From: an uncultured Clostridia bacterium
Lineage (GTDB): Bacteria > Bacillota > Clostridia > TANB77 > CAG-508
NCBI GenBank assembly: GCA_934167365.1
Contig: CAKPKU010000035.1
Span: 1 to 16,458, forward strand
Length of the DNA stretch: 16,458 nt
Reading direction: 5' to 3'
The notes beneath the pieces were generated by a model. The model saw nothing but the letters and a program-made list of their open reading frames with translations, was not told the origin of the DNA and did no database searches. Positions 1 to 7,967 of the stretch are shown here, piece by piece; position 1 is the stretch's first letter, and each line of letters begins with the position of its first letter. A program made the position numbers and the translations under genes.

Positions 1-593
1 TCAGATGTTCCATCTTCATATTTCTTCTCATATGTTCTTGATTGAACTCTTCCTATTATTTTTACTTCAGTTCCAACTTCAATATTTTCACAAAATCTAG
101 CATTTCTTCCCCATGCAATACAAGGAATATAATCTGATTTATTGTAGGCTCTATTTACTGCTAATAATATATCTGCTATTTCTCTACCAAATGGTGTTTG
201 TCTGTAAATTGGTTTTTTACATATATAACCATTTAATGTAACTTCATTTGATACAAAATCTTTACTAGCCTGAATCTCTTCTTCTTGGTTCTCAGCAAAT
301 TTTACATCTTTAGCAAATACAGTTAAAACTAATTTATTTTTTTCATTTTGATAACTATTGTAAGATCTGAATTGACCTTCAATCATTACTTTTTTACCGA
401 TTGATAAATCTTCACTTTCTAATAATCTTTCTGATATTGTGATTGGAATAATATCAGCATTTCCACTTAAACGTGGAACTTCCAAATCAAATATGTAAAA
501 TTTCTCTCCATAGATTTCATGGCTAAATCTTTTATCACTAGTTACCTTTCCAACCAAAACTAAATGGTTATTTTCTAAATAATTTGTATTCAA
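1..593 (-). CDS. SSB-like single-stranded DNA-binding protein with two OB folds (3' end cut by window edge)
   Basis: Probably binds single-stranded DNA in the cytoplasm. About 197 codons are visible and the frame is open to the left edge, so the C-terminus is missing. The reading frame starts at a TTG codon (591-593). No in-frame ATG lies nearby, and a strong GGGGAGG site sits 8 bases upstream, so I take TTG as the start. Two OB-fold-like halves are visible. The first covers about residues 10-110, with LVGKVTSDKRFSHEIYGEKF near its start and VMIEGQFRSYNSY in the middle. The second covers about residues 125-195, with VTLNGYICKKPIYRQTPFGR, then DYIPCIAWGRNAR and IIGRVQSRTYEKK. The second half carries the usual SSB pattern of a TPFG-type loop followed by I-x-C-x-A-W-G-R-x-A. 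This resembles a clostridial SSB-like family of about 220 residues rather than the canonical replicative SSB. A sigma-A type promoter lies just upstream, so it is probably transcribed on its own. Confidence 0.82.
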   Translation of the reverse strand, partial: MNTNYLENNHLVLVGKVTSDKRFSHEIYGEKFYIFDLEVPRLSGNADIIPITISERLLESEDLSIGKKVMIEGQFRSYNSYQNEKNKLVLTVFAKDVKFAENQEEEIQASKDFVSNEVTLNGYICKKPIYRQTPFGREIADILLAVNRAYNKSDYIPCIAWGRNARFCENIEVGTEVKIIGRVQSRTYEKKYEDGTS

Positions 594-657
594 ATTTTTT
601 TCCTCCCCTTATTTGTTTATCTACTGTATTTATTCATACTGTTTACCTATAAAAATT

Positions 658-686
658 ATTATACTATCTTTTTTTGGTTTTGTCTA
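658..686 (-). promoter_or_regulatory. Sigma-A type promoter of the SSB-like gene
   Basis: On the minus strand a TAGACA -35 box (681-686) is separated by exactly 17 bases from a perfect TATAAT -10 box (658-663). Transcription would start near 651, giving a leader of roughly 58 bases before the TTG start at 593. Recognition is by consensus only. Confidence 0.72.
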
Positions 687-763
687 CATAAAATGTTATT
701 TTTTTCAATATTTTTTAAAATTAATGCATTTTTACCATATTTTAGTACCCAAAAACATGATTT

Positions 764-1234
764 TTAAGAGCTATATATTAAATTTATAATTGTTGTTATC
801 ATCCCATCATATGCATTTATATTGTTTTTTGCTTTTTCAAATTTTATTTCTTGTACTCCTGCTATTTCATTATATCCATATATATTTTTTTGTATAAAAA
901 TTAAATAGCTTTCATCTGTTGCACTTGATATAGTTACAGTAGCATTTGAATTATAGCCATATGTTATTACATTAGAATTTACCTTTTTAAAACTATCGCT
1001 TTTTAAATCTATGTCTGAATTATATAAAATATACTTAGATTTGCTTAAAATTTTATCTAAAATTATATTATTTTTTATATTATTATTTATTACAATTGAG
1101 TCAAATTTGATATTTTTAAAATTATCTAAATTCTTTTCATTTAAAAATATCATTTCTTCTTCTAAGTTTTCTTTCATAATATTTTTTATATTATTTTCAC
1201 TATTTTTATCAGTTATAATTCCAATAAAATGCAT
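764..1234 (-). CDS. Small hypothetical protein with a Mur-ligase-like tail motif
   Basis: A 156-residue protein of unknown function. The frame is open further upstream to 1348, but I choose the ATG at 1232-1234 because AGGAGG sits four bases before it; the upstream extension overlaps the end of the deacetylase gene and is hydrophobic junk-like. The protein begins MHFIGIITDKNS, an I-G-I-I-T-D nucleotide-binding-like strand, and is rich in Asn, Lys and Ile. Residues 89-104 read VITYGYNSNATVTISS, followed by a strand with IFIQK. The Y-G-x-N-x-x-A-x-V pattern recalls the C-terminal domain of Mur ligases (MurC/MurE/MurF type), but there is no ATP-binding P-loop or central ligase domain, so it cannot be a complete ligase. 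No signal peptide or membrane segment is evident from the chosen start. It lies 64 bases behind the broken deacetylase gene and is probably read from the same transcript. The function is not assigned. Confidence 0.6.
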   Translation of the reverse strand: MHFIGIITDKNSENNIKNIMKENLEEEMIFLNEKNLDNFKNIKFDSIVINNNIKNNIILDKILSKSKYILYNSDIDLKSDSFKKVNSNVITYGYNSNATVTISSATDESYLIFIQKNIYGYNEIAGVQEIKFEKAKNNINAYDGMITTIINLIYSS

Positions 1235-1298
1235 AATTCCTCCTGAAAATATACTTATAAATATTATTATTTTATCAAAAATTAATAAAAATATACAT

Positions 1299-2067
1299 TT
1301 ATTTTTGTATTTGCATTCCTGTACTATCAATAGTATAATTTGAATCATATATAATGTCTGAAACTTTTACTATGTTATATCCTGACTTTTTTATATTTGT
1401 AATTATTTGCTCTAAACTATCTGCTGTATGTTTTGTTCCATTGTGCATAAGTACTATTGAACCACTTGAAATTTTTCCATCTAATCTTCTCCACATTTCA
1501 TCACCTGTTAATCCATTATAATCTAGTGTATCTAAATTCCATTGTATAGCTTTCATATTAATTGATTCTACCGAATTTATTACAGTATTATTATATTCAC
1601 CATATGGACACCTATATAAAGTAACTTTTTTGTTGATTATAGATTCTATTTTGTTATTGCAACTTTGTATTTCATCTATATTTTGTGATTTGCTTAATTT
1701 ATTAACATGTGGATGTGTGTTTGAGTGATTTCCGTATTTCATGACCTGCTTCATTTATTTTTTTTACTGCATCTGGATATTTATCGACCCAATCACCTAC
1801 CATAAAAAATGTAATTTTAGTATCTGTCTTTTTTAATACTTCTAAAATCATGTCAATATCATCAGCATTCCATGCACAATTCATTGTAAGAGCAACATTT
1901 TTCTCATCTGTTTTTACAGAATATATTGGCAAATTATTACCAGATGAACTAACTTGTAATAATTCTGGCTGATTCCTCATATAAAACGCAATTCCTAGTA
2001 GAATTCCTACTGTAAAAACAGATACCATATAAGATTTCATCTTTTCTTTATTTAGCACTAAAAACAT
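1299..2067 (-). pseudogene. Membrane-anchored NodB-family (CE4) polysaccharide deacetylase, interrupted by a +1 frameshift
   Basis: The family removes acetyl groups from peptidoglycan or other N-acetylated sugars outside the membrane. The gene starts at ATG 2067 after GGAGG with a 7-base spacer. Residues about 11-30 form a membrane anchor. The NodB domain follows. The first frame carries VALTMNCAWNADD (motif 1), then FFMVGDWVDKYPDAVKKI and INEAGHEI, after which it runs into nonsense and stops at 1702. The other frame continues exactly where the family should, with GNHSNTHPH (metal-binding His pair), RCPYGEYN, WNLDTLDYNG and IVLMHNGTKHT, and ends at 1299. The break is one surplus base at 1734-1736, after the Glu-Ile codons; removing it gives a single protein of about 255 residues. 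In motif 1 the usual catalytic Asp position (TFD) reads TMN. Either this is a recent inactivating mutation or a sequencing error, since both halves are otherwise well preserved. No slippery run is obvious at the site. Confidence 0.85.
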
Positions 2068-2079
2068 AAAAAAACCTCC

Positions 2080-2112
2080 AAAATAAGTATTACTTAATTT
2101 TATACTTATTTT
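2080..2112 (-). terminator. Hairpin between corA and the deacetylase gene (terminator or leader structure)
   Basis: Perfect 11-base arms (AAAATAAGTAT at 2080-2090 and its complement at 2102-2112) flank an 11-base loop. On the minus strand, after reading through the corA-side stretch, the stem is followed at once by GGAGG and a run of seven T, then the deacetylase ATG. The Shine-Dalgarno site therefore lies between the stem and the T-run. It could be a weak intrinsic terminator below corA or a structure that influences translation of the deacetylase. The stem is entirely A/T apart from one G-C pair, so its stability is modest. Confidence 0.45.
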
Positions 2113-2133
2113 ACAGGTTTATGATTTATTTTA

Positions 2134-3081
2134 TTAATTTAGCATATCTTTCTTTTTTAACCATAACATTACAATAAATGTTATAAATGTTGCAAATATT
2201 ATAAGTACTATAAAACCATAACTTTGATTTTGAAGTGGTACTGGAACATTCATTCCCCATATACTTGCAACTAATGTTGGTATGGCTAATATAATTGTTA
2301 TAGATGTTAAGAATTTCATTATATCATTTATATTGTTAGAAATAATTGATGCATACATATCCATTGTTTCGTTTAAAATATCACTATAAATTTTACTCAT
2401 TTCAATTGCTTGCTTATTTTCGACAATTGCATCTTCAAGTAGATCTTCATCTTCTTCATATAGCTTTATTATTCTTCCTCTTAATGTTTTTTCCATTACT
2501 ATTTCATTTGATTTTAAAGCTGTAGTTATATATACTAAAGATTTCTCTAAATTAAGCATTTTTAATAGCTCTTCATTTCTTAAGTTTTTCTTTAGAGTTC
2601 TTTCAATCATTTCTGTTTTTCTATTTACAATTTTTAACATATTTAAAAATGCTGATGAGTTTTCATAAAATATTTGAAATAGAAATTGACTTTTTTTATA
2701 AGTTATTGATTTTCTTCCTATATTTCCTTCCATTTTTTTTATAATATCTGTTTCCTTTAATGCTACAGTTATTAAATATTCATCTCTAACAAAAATAATT
2801 CCCAATGGCATAGTTGTATATACCTCTATTTCATTTTCCTTTTCTACTATTGGAACATCTATAATGAAAAGTACTGTTCCATCATCTTCAATATCAACTC
2901 TGGCTTTTTCTTCAAAATCGAGTGAATATCTGATAAAATCTTGTTCTATTCCTAAATTTCTACATACGTTTTCTATTTCGTTTTCTGTTGGATTAATCAT
3001 ATTTATCCAATTACCTCTTTGGAACTCTTTTACTTCATTTGTTATATTTGTTTCTAAACTTGTATTATACATCTTTACCAT
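2134..3081 (-). CDS. corA: CorA-family magnesium/divalent metal ion transporter
   Basis: Inner-membrane channel for Mg2+ (possibly Co2+ or Ni2+) that works as a pentamer. The 315-residue length is normal for the family. A soluble N-terminal domain spans about residues 1-140, a long charged helical stalk about 140-250, and two C-terminal membrane segments about 255-275 and 288-308. The signature G-M-N at 276-278 sits at the end of the first membrane helix in SIWGMNVPVP, and the protein ends with the expected short positive tail KKKDMLN. The start is ATG 3081, with GAGGTG about ten bases upstream; a second in-frame ATG three codons later is too far from that site. The gene stands 212 bases after the hydrolase gene and shows no clear consensus promoter, so its transcription is uncertain. 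Substrate choice within the family cannot be read from sequence alone. Confidence 0.93.
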   Translation of the reverse strand: MVKMYNTSLETNITNEVKEFQRGNWINMINPTENEIENVCRNLGIEQDFIRYSLDFEEKARVDIEDDGTVLFIIDVPIVEKENEIEVYTTMPLGIIFVRDEYLITVALKETDIIKKMEGNIGRKSITYKKSQFLFQIFYENSSAFLNMLKIVNRKTEMIERTLKKNLRNEELLKMLNLEKSLVYITTALKSNEIVMEKTLRGRIIKLYEEDEDLLEDAIVENKQAIEMSKIYSDILNETMDMYASIISNNINDIMKFLTSITIILAIPTLVASIWGMNVPVPLQNQSYGFIVLIIFATFITFIVMLWLKKKDMLN

Positions 3082-3293
3082 AATATTTTTTCACCTCATC
3101 TGACAAATAATTTTATATATTAAAAGTTCTTTTTTATTGTATCTGAATTTAGCTCTTTAAAGGGCTCCTTTTTTATATGTTCATTAATATACTTATTTTT
3201 TTCATTTGTGTATTGATCTTTAGTGCACTCATTTTCATTATAGTAATATAAATGCTCTTTTTTCTAAATCTTATAAAATAATTTAAATAGATC

Positions 3294-3941
3294 TTAATCA
3301 ATTCGTGGTTTTAATTCTTCATATATAGGTTTTTCTTCTCTTATCATTGTTGATTTTCCGTGGCCTGGATATACTATTGTATCATCTGGTAATTTTAATA
3401 ACTTATTTGTAATTGAATTCATTATATTTTCAAGACTCCCTGTTGGTAAATCTGTTCTTCCCCATGTTCCTCTAAACATTGTATCTCCTGAAAACAAAAG
3501 CTTTTCTTCTTTACAAAATAAACAACTACCTCCTATGGTATGTCCTGGTGTGTGAATAACTAAAAATTCTAATTTTCCTACATGGATTAAATCTTTATCA
3601 TCCACTCTGGCTACACCATTTATAATGATTTCATTTAACCCAATATATGTTGCTAAACTTATTTTATCGTCTTCAAGACCTTTTGCATCTGCTCTATGTA
3701 TTAGTACTTTTGCTTTTGTTAATTGTCTTAGCTCATTTACACCAGCAGTATGGTCAGCATGGCAATGAGTCAAATATATATATTTGACTCGTGCATTTAA
3801 AGTTTCTATTAATTCTATTATTTGTGATATTTCACCAGCTGGGTCTATTACCATTGCTTCTTTTAGCTCTTCATCAACTACTACATAGCAATTTGTATAT
3901 TCCAATAATGGTGTTTTCACTTTAATTCTCTTTAGTATCAT
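3294..3941 (-). CDS. MBL-fold metallo-hydrolase, glyoxalase II-like
   Basis: A cytoplasmic hydrolase of 215 residues in the metallo-beta-lactamase fold, in the compact glyoxalase II-like subgroup. The metal ligands are all visible: THCHADH at 58-64 (H59, H61, D63, H64), H134 in HTPGHT, D153 in FSGDTMF, and H194 in YPGHG. The strings GTWGRTDLPTG (158-168) and the HGK after the last ligand are typical of this subgroup. It is shorter than true glyoxalase II because it lacks the C-terminal helical substrate domain, so hydrolysis of a thioester or related substrate is likely but the substrate is unknown. ATG 3941 follows AGGAGT about ten bases upstream. It lies 28 bases after relA and is almost certainly the last gene of the recJ-relA operon. 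Clostridia commonly carry such a gene near relA. Confidence 0.9.
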   Translation of the reverse strand: MILKRIKVKTPLLEYTNCYVVVDEELKEAMVIDPAGEISQIIELIETLNARVKYIYLTHCHADHTAGVNELRQLTKAKVLIHRADAKGLEDDKISLATYIGLNEIIINGVARVDDKDLIHVGKLEFLVIHTPGHTIGGSCLFCKEEKLLFSGDTMFRGTWGRTDLPTGSLENIMNSITNKLLKLPDDTIVYPGHGKSTMIREEKPIYEELKPRID

Positions 3942-3969
3942 TTTGATATATACTCCTTTTTAATATATC

Positions 3970-6162
3970 TTATTTCTTTCTGTTTACTTCGTAAACACTA
4001 TCTACTTTTCTTAATGTTTTTACAACTGTATTTAGAACATTAAGATTTTCAACTTCTATTGTTAAATTTGTTTCAGCAGTTTTATCTCTGTGTACTTTTG
4101 AATCTACTGCTATTAATGTACATTTATTATTTGAAATTTCACGAATTATATCTGCAAGTAAGCCATTTCTGTCATTTGCAAGTATTTGAATATCTACATT
4201 ATATGATGACTTATTTTGCTCACTCCACATTACATCAATTATTCTATCACCTTGTGCTAATAGGTCATTTACATTTTGACAATCTTTTCTGTGTATTGAT
4301 ACTCCTCTTCCTCTTGTAATAAAACCTAATATTTCATCTCCTGGTACTGGATTACAACATTTAGAAAATCTTACTAAGCAATTATCAATTCCTTTTACAA
4401 TTACTCCACTATTTGATGATCTATTTATATGAGCTTTTTCTGTTGATAACTGTTCAATTGTTTTTTCAATTTCCTCATCTTCATTATCTTTTTTATATGC
4501 TTCTAATATTTTTGCAATAACCTTTGATGATGTTATGGCTCCAAAACCTACTGCTGCATACATATCATCTATTGTGTTAAATTTATATCTATCTAAAGCT
4601 ACTTGAATATATTCATTTTTAAATAAAACTGAATAGTTCATTCCAATTCTTTTTATTTCTTTTTCAATTGCCTCTTTACCTTTTACTATATTATCTTCTC
4701 TTTCATTCTTTTTAAACCATTGCTGAATTTTATTTTTAGCAGAAGAACTTTTTATAAATTTAAGCCAATCTCTACTTGGTCCTTTCGCTTGATCTGATGT
4801 CATTATTTCTACTATATCACCATTATTTAATTTTGTAATAATTGGCATCATTTTACTATTTATTTTACAACCTGTCATGTGATGTCCTATTTCAGCATGT
4901 ACACTATATGCAAAATCTATTGGTGTTGCTCCTCTTGGCAATACTTTTATTTCTCCTTTAGGAGTAAATACATATACCTCATCTTCAAAAAGCTCTGTTT
5001 TTAATGTTTTTAAAAACTCCTGTGGATCTTGCATATCTTTTTGCCATTCAAGTGATTCTCTTAACCATGCCAATTTATCTTCTTGAACTATAACATTTGC
5101 TTTTTGGTTTTTATTAGCTTCTTTATAAGCCCAATGTGCTGCAATACCATATTCTGCAATTCTATGCATATCCCATGTTCTAATTTGAACTTCAAAAGGA
5201 GTTCCTTTTGGTCCAATTAATGTTGTATGCAATGATTGATACATATTTGGTTTTGGAACTGAAATATAATCTTTAAACCTGCCTGGCATTGGATTATATA
5301 ATTCATGTACTACACCTAATGCTGCATAACAATCTTTAACAGAATTTACTAATATTCTAAGAGCAAAAAGATCATATATTTGGTCTAAATCCTTTTTATC
5401 TCTTTTCATTTTTCTGTATATACTATATAAATGTTTTGCTCTTCCTGTTATTTCTGCATCTATTTTCTGTCTTTTTAATTCTTCATTAATTTGCTCTACA
5501 ATAGCATCTATAAATTTTAAACGTTCTTCCCTCTTTTTGTCAATTCCTTCTACAATTTCTCTATATTCATCTGGATGCAAGTATTTGAATGATAAATCTT
5601 CTAACTCCCATTTTAAAGAATATATACCTAGTCTATTTGCAAGTGGTGCATATAGGTCTGCTGTTTCTTTTGAAATTGCAATTTGTCTATCTCTTTTTAG
5701 GTATTTTAAAGTTCTCATGTTATGTAATCTATCAGCTAATTTTATTAAAATTACTCTAATATCTTTTCCCATAGCTAAAAACATTTTTCTATAATTTTCT
5801 ACTTGTTGCTCTTCAGCACTTGTATATTTTAAGTTTCCAAGTTTTGTAACTCCATCAACCATTTCTGCAATTTCTGGCGAAAATTCTTTTTCTAGATCTT
5901 TTATTGTAACAGAAGTATCTTCTGCAATATCATGTAATAAGGCTGCACAAATTGTACTATCATCTAATCCTATTTGAGCAAGTATATATGCTACTTGCAA
6001 TGGATGTATTATGTATGGCTCTCCTGATTTTCTTAACTGATCTCCATGATTAAGTTTCGCAAACTCATATGTTCTTCTTATTAATTTTATATCTGATTTT
6101 CTGTTGTTTTTTTTCATTAAATCAACAATATCATCAATTGTTGCATTTTTAATTTCAGACAT
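3970..6162 (-). CDS. relA: Bifunctional (p)ppGpp synthetase/hydrolase, RelA/SpoT family
   Basis: Makes and breaks the alarmone (p)ppGpp, controlling the stringent response. At 730 residues it is a full-length long RSH protein. The hydrolase HD domain (about 30-200) has H53, the H77-D78 pair in LLHDIAEDT, and D144 in ADRLHNMRT. The synthetase domain (about 235-345) has RAKHLYSIYRKMKRD, D264 in YDLFALRI, YQSLHTT and E324 in FEVQIRT. R-F-K-D at 295-298 is the RXKD form found in bifunctional enzymes, in contrast to the EXDD form of synthetase-only RelA. A TGS domain covers about 395-455. A zinc-finger-like conserved-Cys region follows, with C602-C603, H624 and C628, and an ACT domain closes the protein (about 655-730). 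GGGGGAG lies five bases before ATG 6162, overlapping the recJ stop region. The gap to recJ is only 13 bases, so the two are cotranscribed. Confidence 0.97.
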   Translation of the reverse strand: MSEIKNATIDDIVDLMKKNNRKSDIKLIRRTYEFAKLNHGDQLRKSGEPYIIHPLQVAYILAQIGLDDSTICAALLHDIAEDTSVTIKDLEKEFSPEIAEMVDGVTKLGNLKYTSAEEQQVENYRKMFLAMGKDIRVILIKLADRLHNMRTLKYLKRDRQIAISKETADLYAPLANRLGIYSLKWELEDLSFKYLHPDEYREIVEGIDKKREERLKFIDAIVEQINEELKRQKIDAEITGRAKHLYSIYRKMKRDKKDLDQIYDLFALRILVNSVKDCYAALGVVHELYNPMPGRFKDYISVPKPNMYQSLHTTLIGPKGTPFEVQIRTWDMHRIAEYGIAAHWAYKEANKNQKANVIVQEDKLAWLRESLEWQKDMQDPQEFLKTLKTELFEDEVYVFTPKGEIKVLPRGATPIDFAYSVHAEIGHHMTGCKINSKMMPIITKLNNGDIVEIMTSDQAKGPSRDWLKFIKSSSAKNKIQQWFKKNEREDNIVKGKEAIEKEIKRIGMNYSVLFKNEYIQVALDRYKFNTIDDMYAAVGFGAITSSKVIAKILEAYKKDNEDEEIEKTIEQLSTEKAHINRSSNSGVIVKGIDNCLVRFSKCCNPVPGDEILGFITRGRGVSIHRKDCQNVNDLLAQGDRIIDVMWSEQNKSSYNVDIQILANDRNGLLADIIREISNNKCTLIAVDSKVHRDKTAETNLTIEVENLNVLNTVVKTLRKVDSVYEVNRKK

Positions 6163-6175
6163 TATTACTCCCCCT

Positions 6176-7855
6176 TTAATAAGATTTTCTCATATCTTTT
6201 AAATTTATTTGTATACTTTCTCTTCCATTAAATTTATTTAGCTCTAATGAACCTACTATATCAACCTTTTCTCCAAGTAAGTATTCATTTACTAGTTTTC
6301 CCATATTAAATCCTATTGCATCAAATACAACATTTTTATCTCTTAATGTTAACTTTATATGCTTACCTTCTGATAATGCTCTTATGGAATCTATTTTTAA
6401 ATTTTTATATATAAAAATAGGCATTTTATTTGCTTCTCCATATGGCTCTAGTGCTTTTAAATTATTTACGGTTTTAATATTCATATCTTCTATTGTAATT
6501 TCTTTATCAATTTTTATTATTGGTACTAATTCATCTATATTAGTGTTTTCAACATATTGTTCTACATCATTTTTAAAATTTTCAAAATCAGATTTTTTTA
6601 TTGTTATACCTATTGCCATAGAATGCCCACCAAATCTTTCAATATAATTTGGACATTTTGTTAAAGCTTCATGCAGGTCAAATCCTTGCACACTTCTACC
6701 TGAACCTTTTCCTTCATCACCTTCAAAACATATTAAAATACTTGGTTTATAGTACATTTCTGTTACTTTAGACGATACAATTCCTATTACTCCATGGTGC
6801 CAATTTTCTTTTCCTAAAATTATGCACTTTTTATTTTTTTCTCCTTCTTCAATCATTTTAATTGCATCATTAAATATTTTTACTTCTTTTTGCTGTCTAT
6901 CTGAATTATATTTATTTAATCTTTTTGCTATTTCTTGGGCTTCAACTATATTATCTGTTAAAAATAAATTTAATGCTTCCTGCTCAAAACCCAATCTTCC
7001 ACAAGCATTGACTCTTGGCGCTATGCCAAAGGATATTGCAGTTGAATCTATATTTTTACATCCTGCTGCATTTAGCAATGCCCTAAGTCCTATATTTTTT
7101 GTAACTGCTACAAGTTTTAACCCTAATTTTGATATTACTCTGTTTTCATCTACTAATGGAACAATATCTGATATAGTTCCTACACAAACTATATCTAAAA
7201 ATTTCAAATATTCTTTTTCTTCCAAATTAAACTTAATTGATATAGCTTGAATTAGTTTGAAAACTACTCCAACTCCAGCTAATTGATTAAATGGATATTT
7301 ATTATCTTTTCTTTTGGCATCTACAACAGCTAAGGCATTTGGTAATACTTCTGCTGGTTCGTGGTGATCTGTTATGACTGTTTCTAAACCCAAACTATTT
7401 GCATATTCTACTTCTTCTATTCCAGATATTCCACAATCTACTGTTATCATAAGTGTGTAATTCTTACTTACTATGTAGTCAATGGCTTTTTTATTTAATC
7501 CATATCCTTCATCTAGTCTATTTGGAATATAGCTATCTACAACTAGTCCTCTATCTTGCAAAAACTTTTTTAGTACTGTTATACTTGTTATTCCATCAAC
7601 ATCATAGTCGCCATATATTATTACTTTTTCATTTTTTTCAATTGCTTTTATAACTCTATTTACTGCAATTTCCATGTCTGGCATTAAAAATGGATTATAA
7701 AAATCTTTTCTTGTTGGATTTAAGAATACATCTATGCTACTTTGTATATTCTTATTATAAATTACTGTTGCTACTAAATTACTGACATTATATTCATTTT
7801 CGATTTTTTTAATTTCTTTGGCATCTGTATCATAATATTCCCATTTTTTGTTCAT
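6176..7855 (-). CDS. recJ: Single-stranded-DNA-specific exonuclease RecJ
   Basis: A 5'-to-3' single-strand DNA exonuclease used in recombination and mismatch or base excision repair. The 559-residue length is that of the short clostridial form, without the long C-terminal extension of Bacillus RecJ. DHH-family metal ligands are present: DYDVDG at 83-88, D140 in TVDCG, D163-H164-H165 in TDHHEP, and D230 in GTISDIVPL. The family string RVNACGRLG follows at about 281-289. The DHHA1 domain shows GSGRS (about 385-389) and GGHSMAIG (409-416), and an OB-like C-terminal domain covers about 440-555. ATG 7855 is preceded by AAGGAG seven bases upstream. It is the first gene of the recJ-relA-hydrolase operon. 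Possible -10 boxes lie upstream (for example TATAAT at 7923-7928 on the minus strand) but no good -35 box pairs with them. Confidence 0.96.
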   Translation of the reverse strand: MNKKWEYYDTDAKEIKKIENEYNVSNLVATVIYNKNIQSSIDVFLNPTRKDFYNPFLMPDMEIAVNRVIKAIEKNEKVIIYGDYDVDGITSITVLKKFLQDRGLVVDSYIPNRLDEGYGLNKKAIDYIVSKNYTLMITVDCGISGIEEVEYANSLGLETVITDHHEPAEVLPNALAVVDAKRKDNKYPFNQLAGVGVVFKLIQAISIKFNLEEKEYLKFLDIVCVGTISDIVPLVDENRVISKLGLKLVAVTKNIGLRALLNAAGCKNIDSTAISFGIAPRVNACGRLGFEQEALNLFLTDNIVEAQEIAKRLNKYNSDRQQKEVKIFNDAIKMIEEGEKNKKCIILGKENWHHGVIGIVSSKVTEMYYKPSILICFEGDEGKGSGRSVQGFDLHEALTKCPNYIERFGGHSMAIGITIKKSDFENFKNDVEQYVENTNIDELVPIIKIDKEITIEDMNIKTVNNLKALEPYGEANKMPIFIYKNLKIDSIRALSEGKHIKLTLRDKNVVFDAIGFNMGKLVNEYLLGEKVDIVGSLELNKFNGRESIQINLKDMRKSY

Positions 7856-7967
7856 CCTTTTCTCCTTATATATTACAAATTTTCTATATTGTATCTCATT
7901 TTTTGTAATTTTAAAAGAGGATATTATAAAAAAATACTAGTAATTTATTCTTTAATAAAAATAATAT

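Noticed and set aside
735..763. Possible terminator (AAAAA CATGA TTTTT) below the small hypothetical gene
   Set aside because: The stem is five A-T pairs with no G-C, too weak to call.
1011..1343. Plus-strand open frame of 110 codons
   Set aside because: It is the antisense of the small hypothetical gene and the end of the deacetylase, has no ribosome site, and its hydrophobic Ile/Phe-rich content is the usual shadow of AT-rich coding DNA.
1235..1348. N-terminal extension of the small hypothetical protein to 1348
   Set aside because: It overlaps the deacetylase end, has no ribosome site at its ATG, and AGGAGG sits just before the ATG at 1234.
3151..3176. Terminator-like hairpin AGCTCTTTAAAGGGCT followed by T-run on the plus strand
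   Set aside because: No plus-strand gene lies upstream of it, one pair is a wobble, and the stretch falls inside a protein-like open frame on the other strand, so the resemblance is likely chance.
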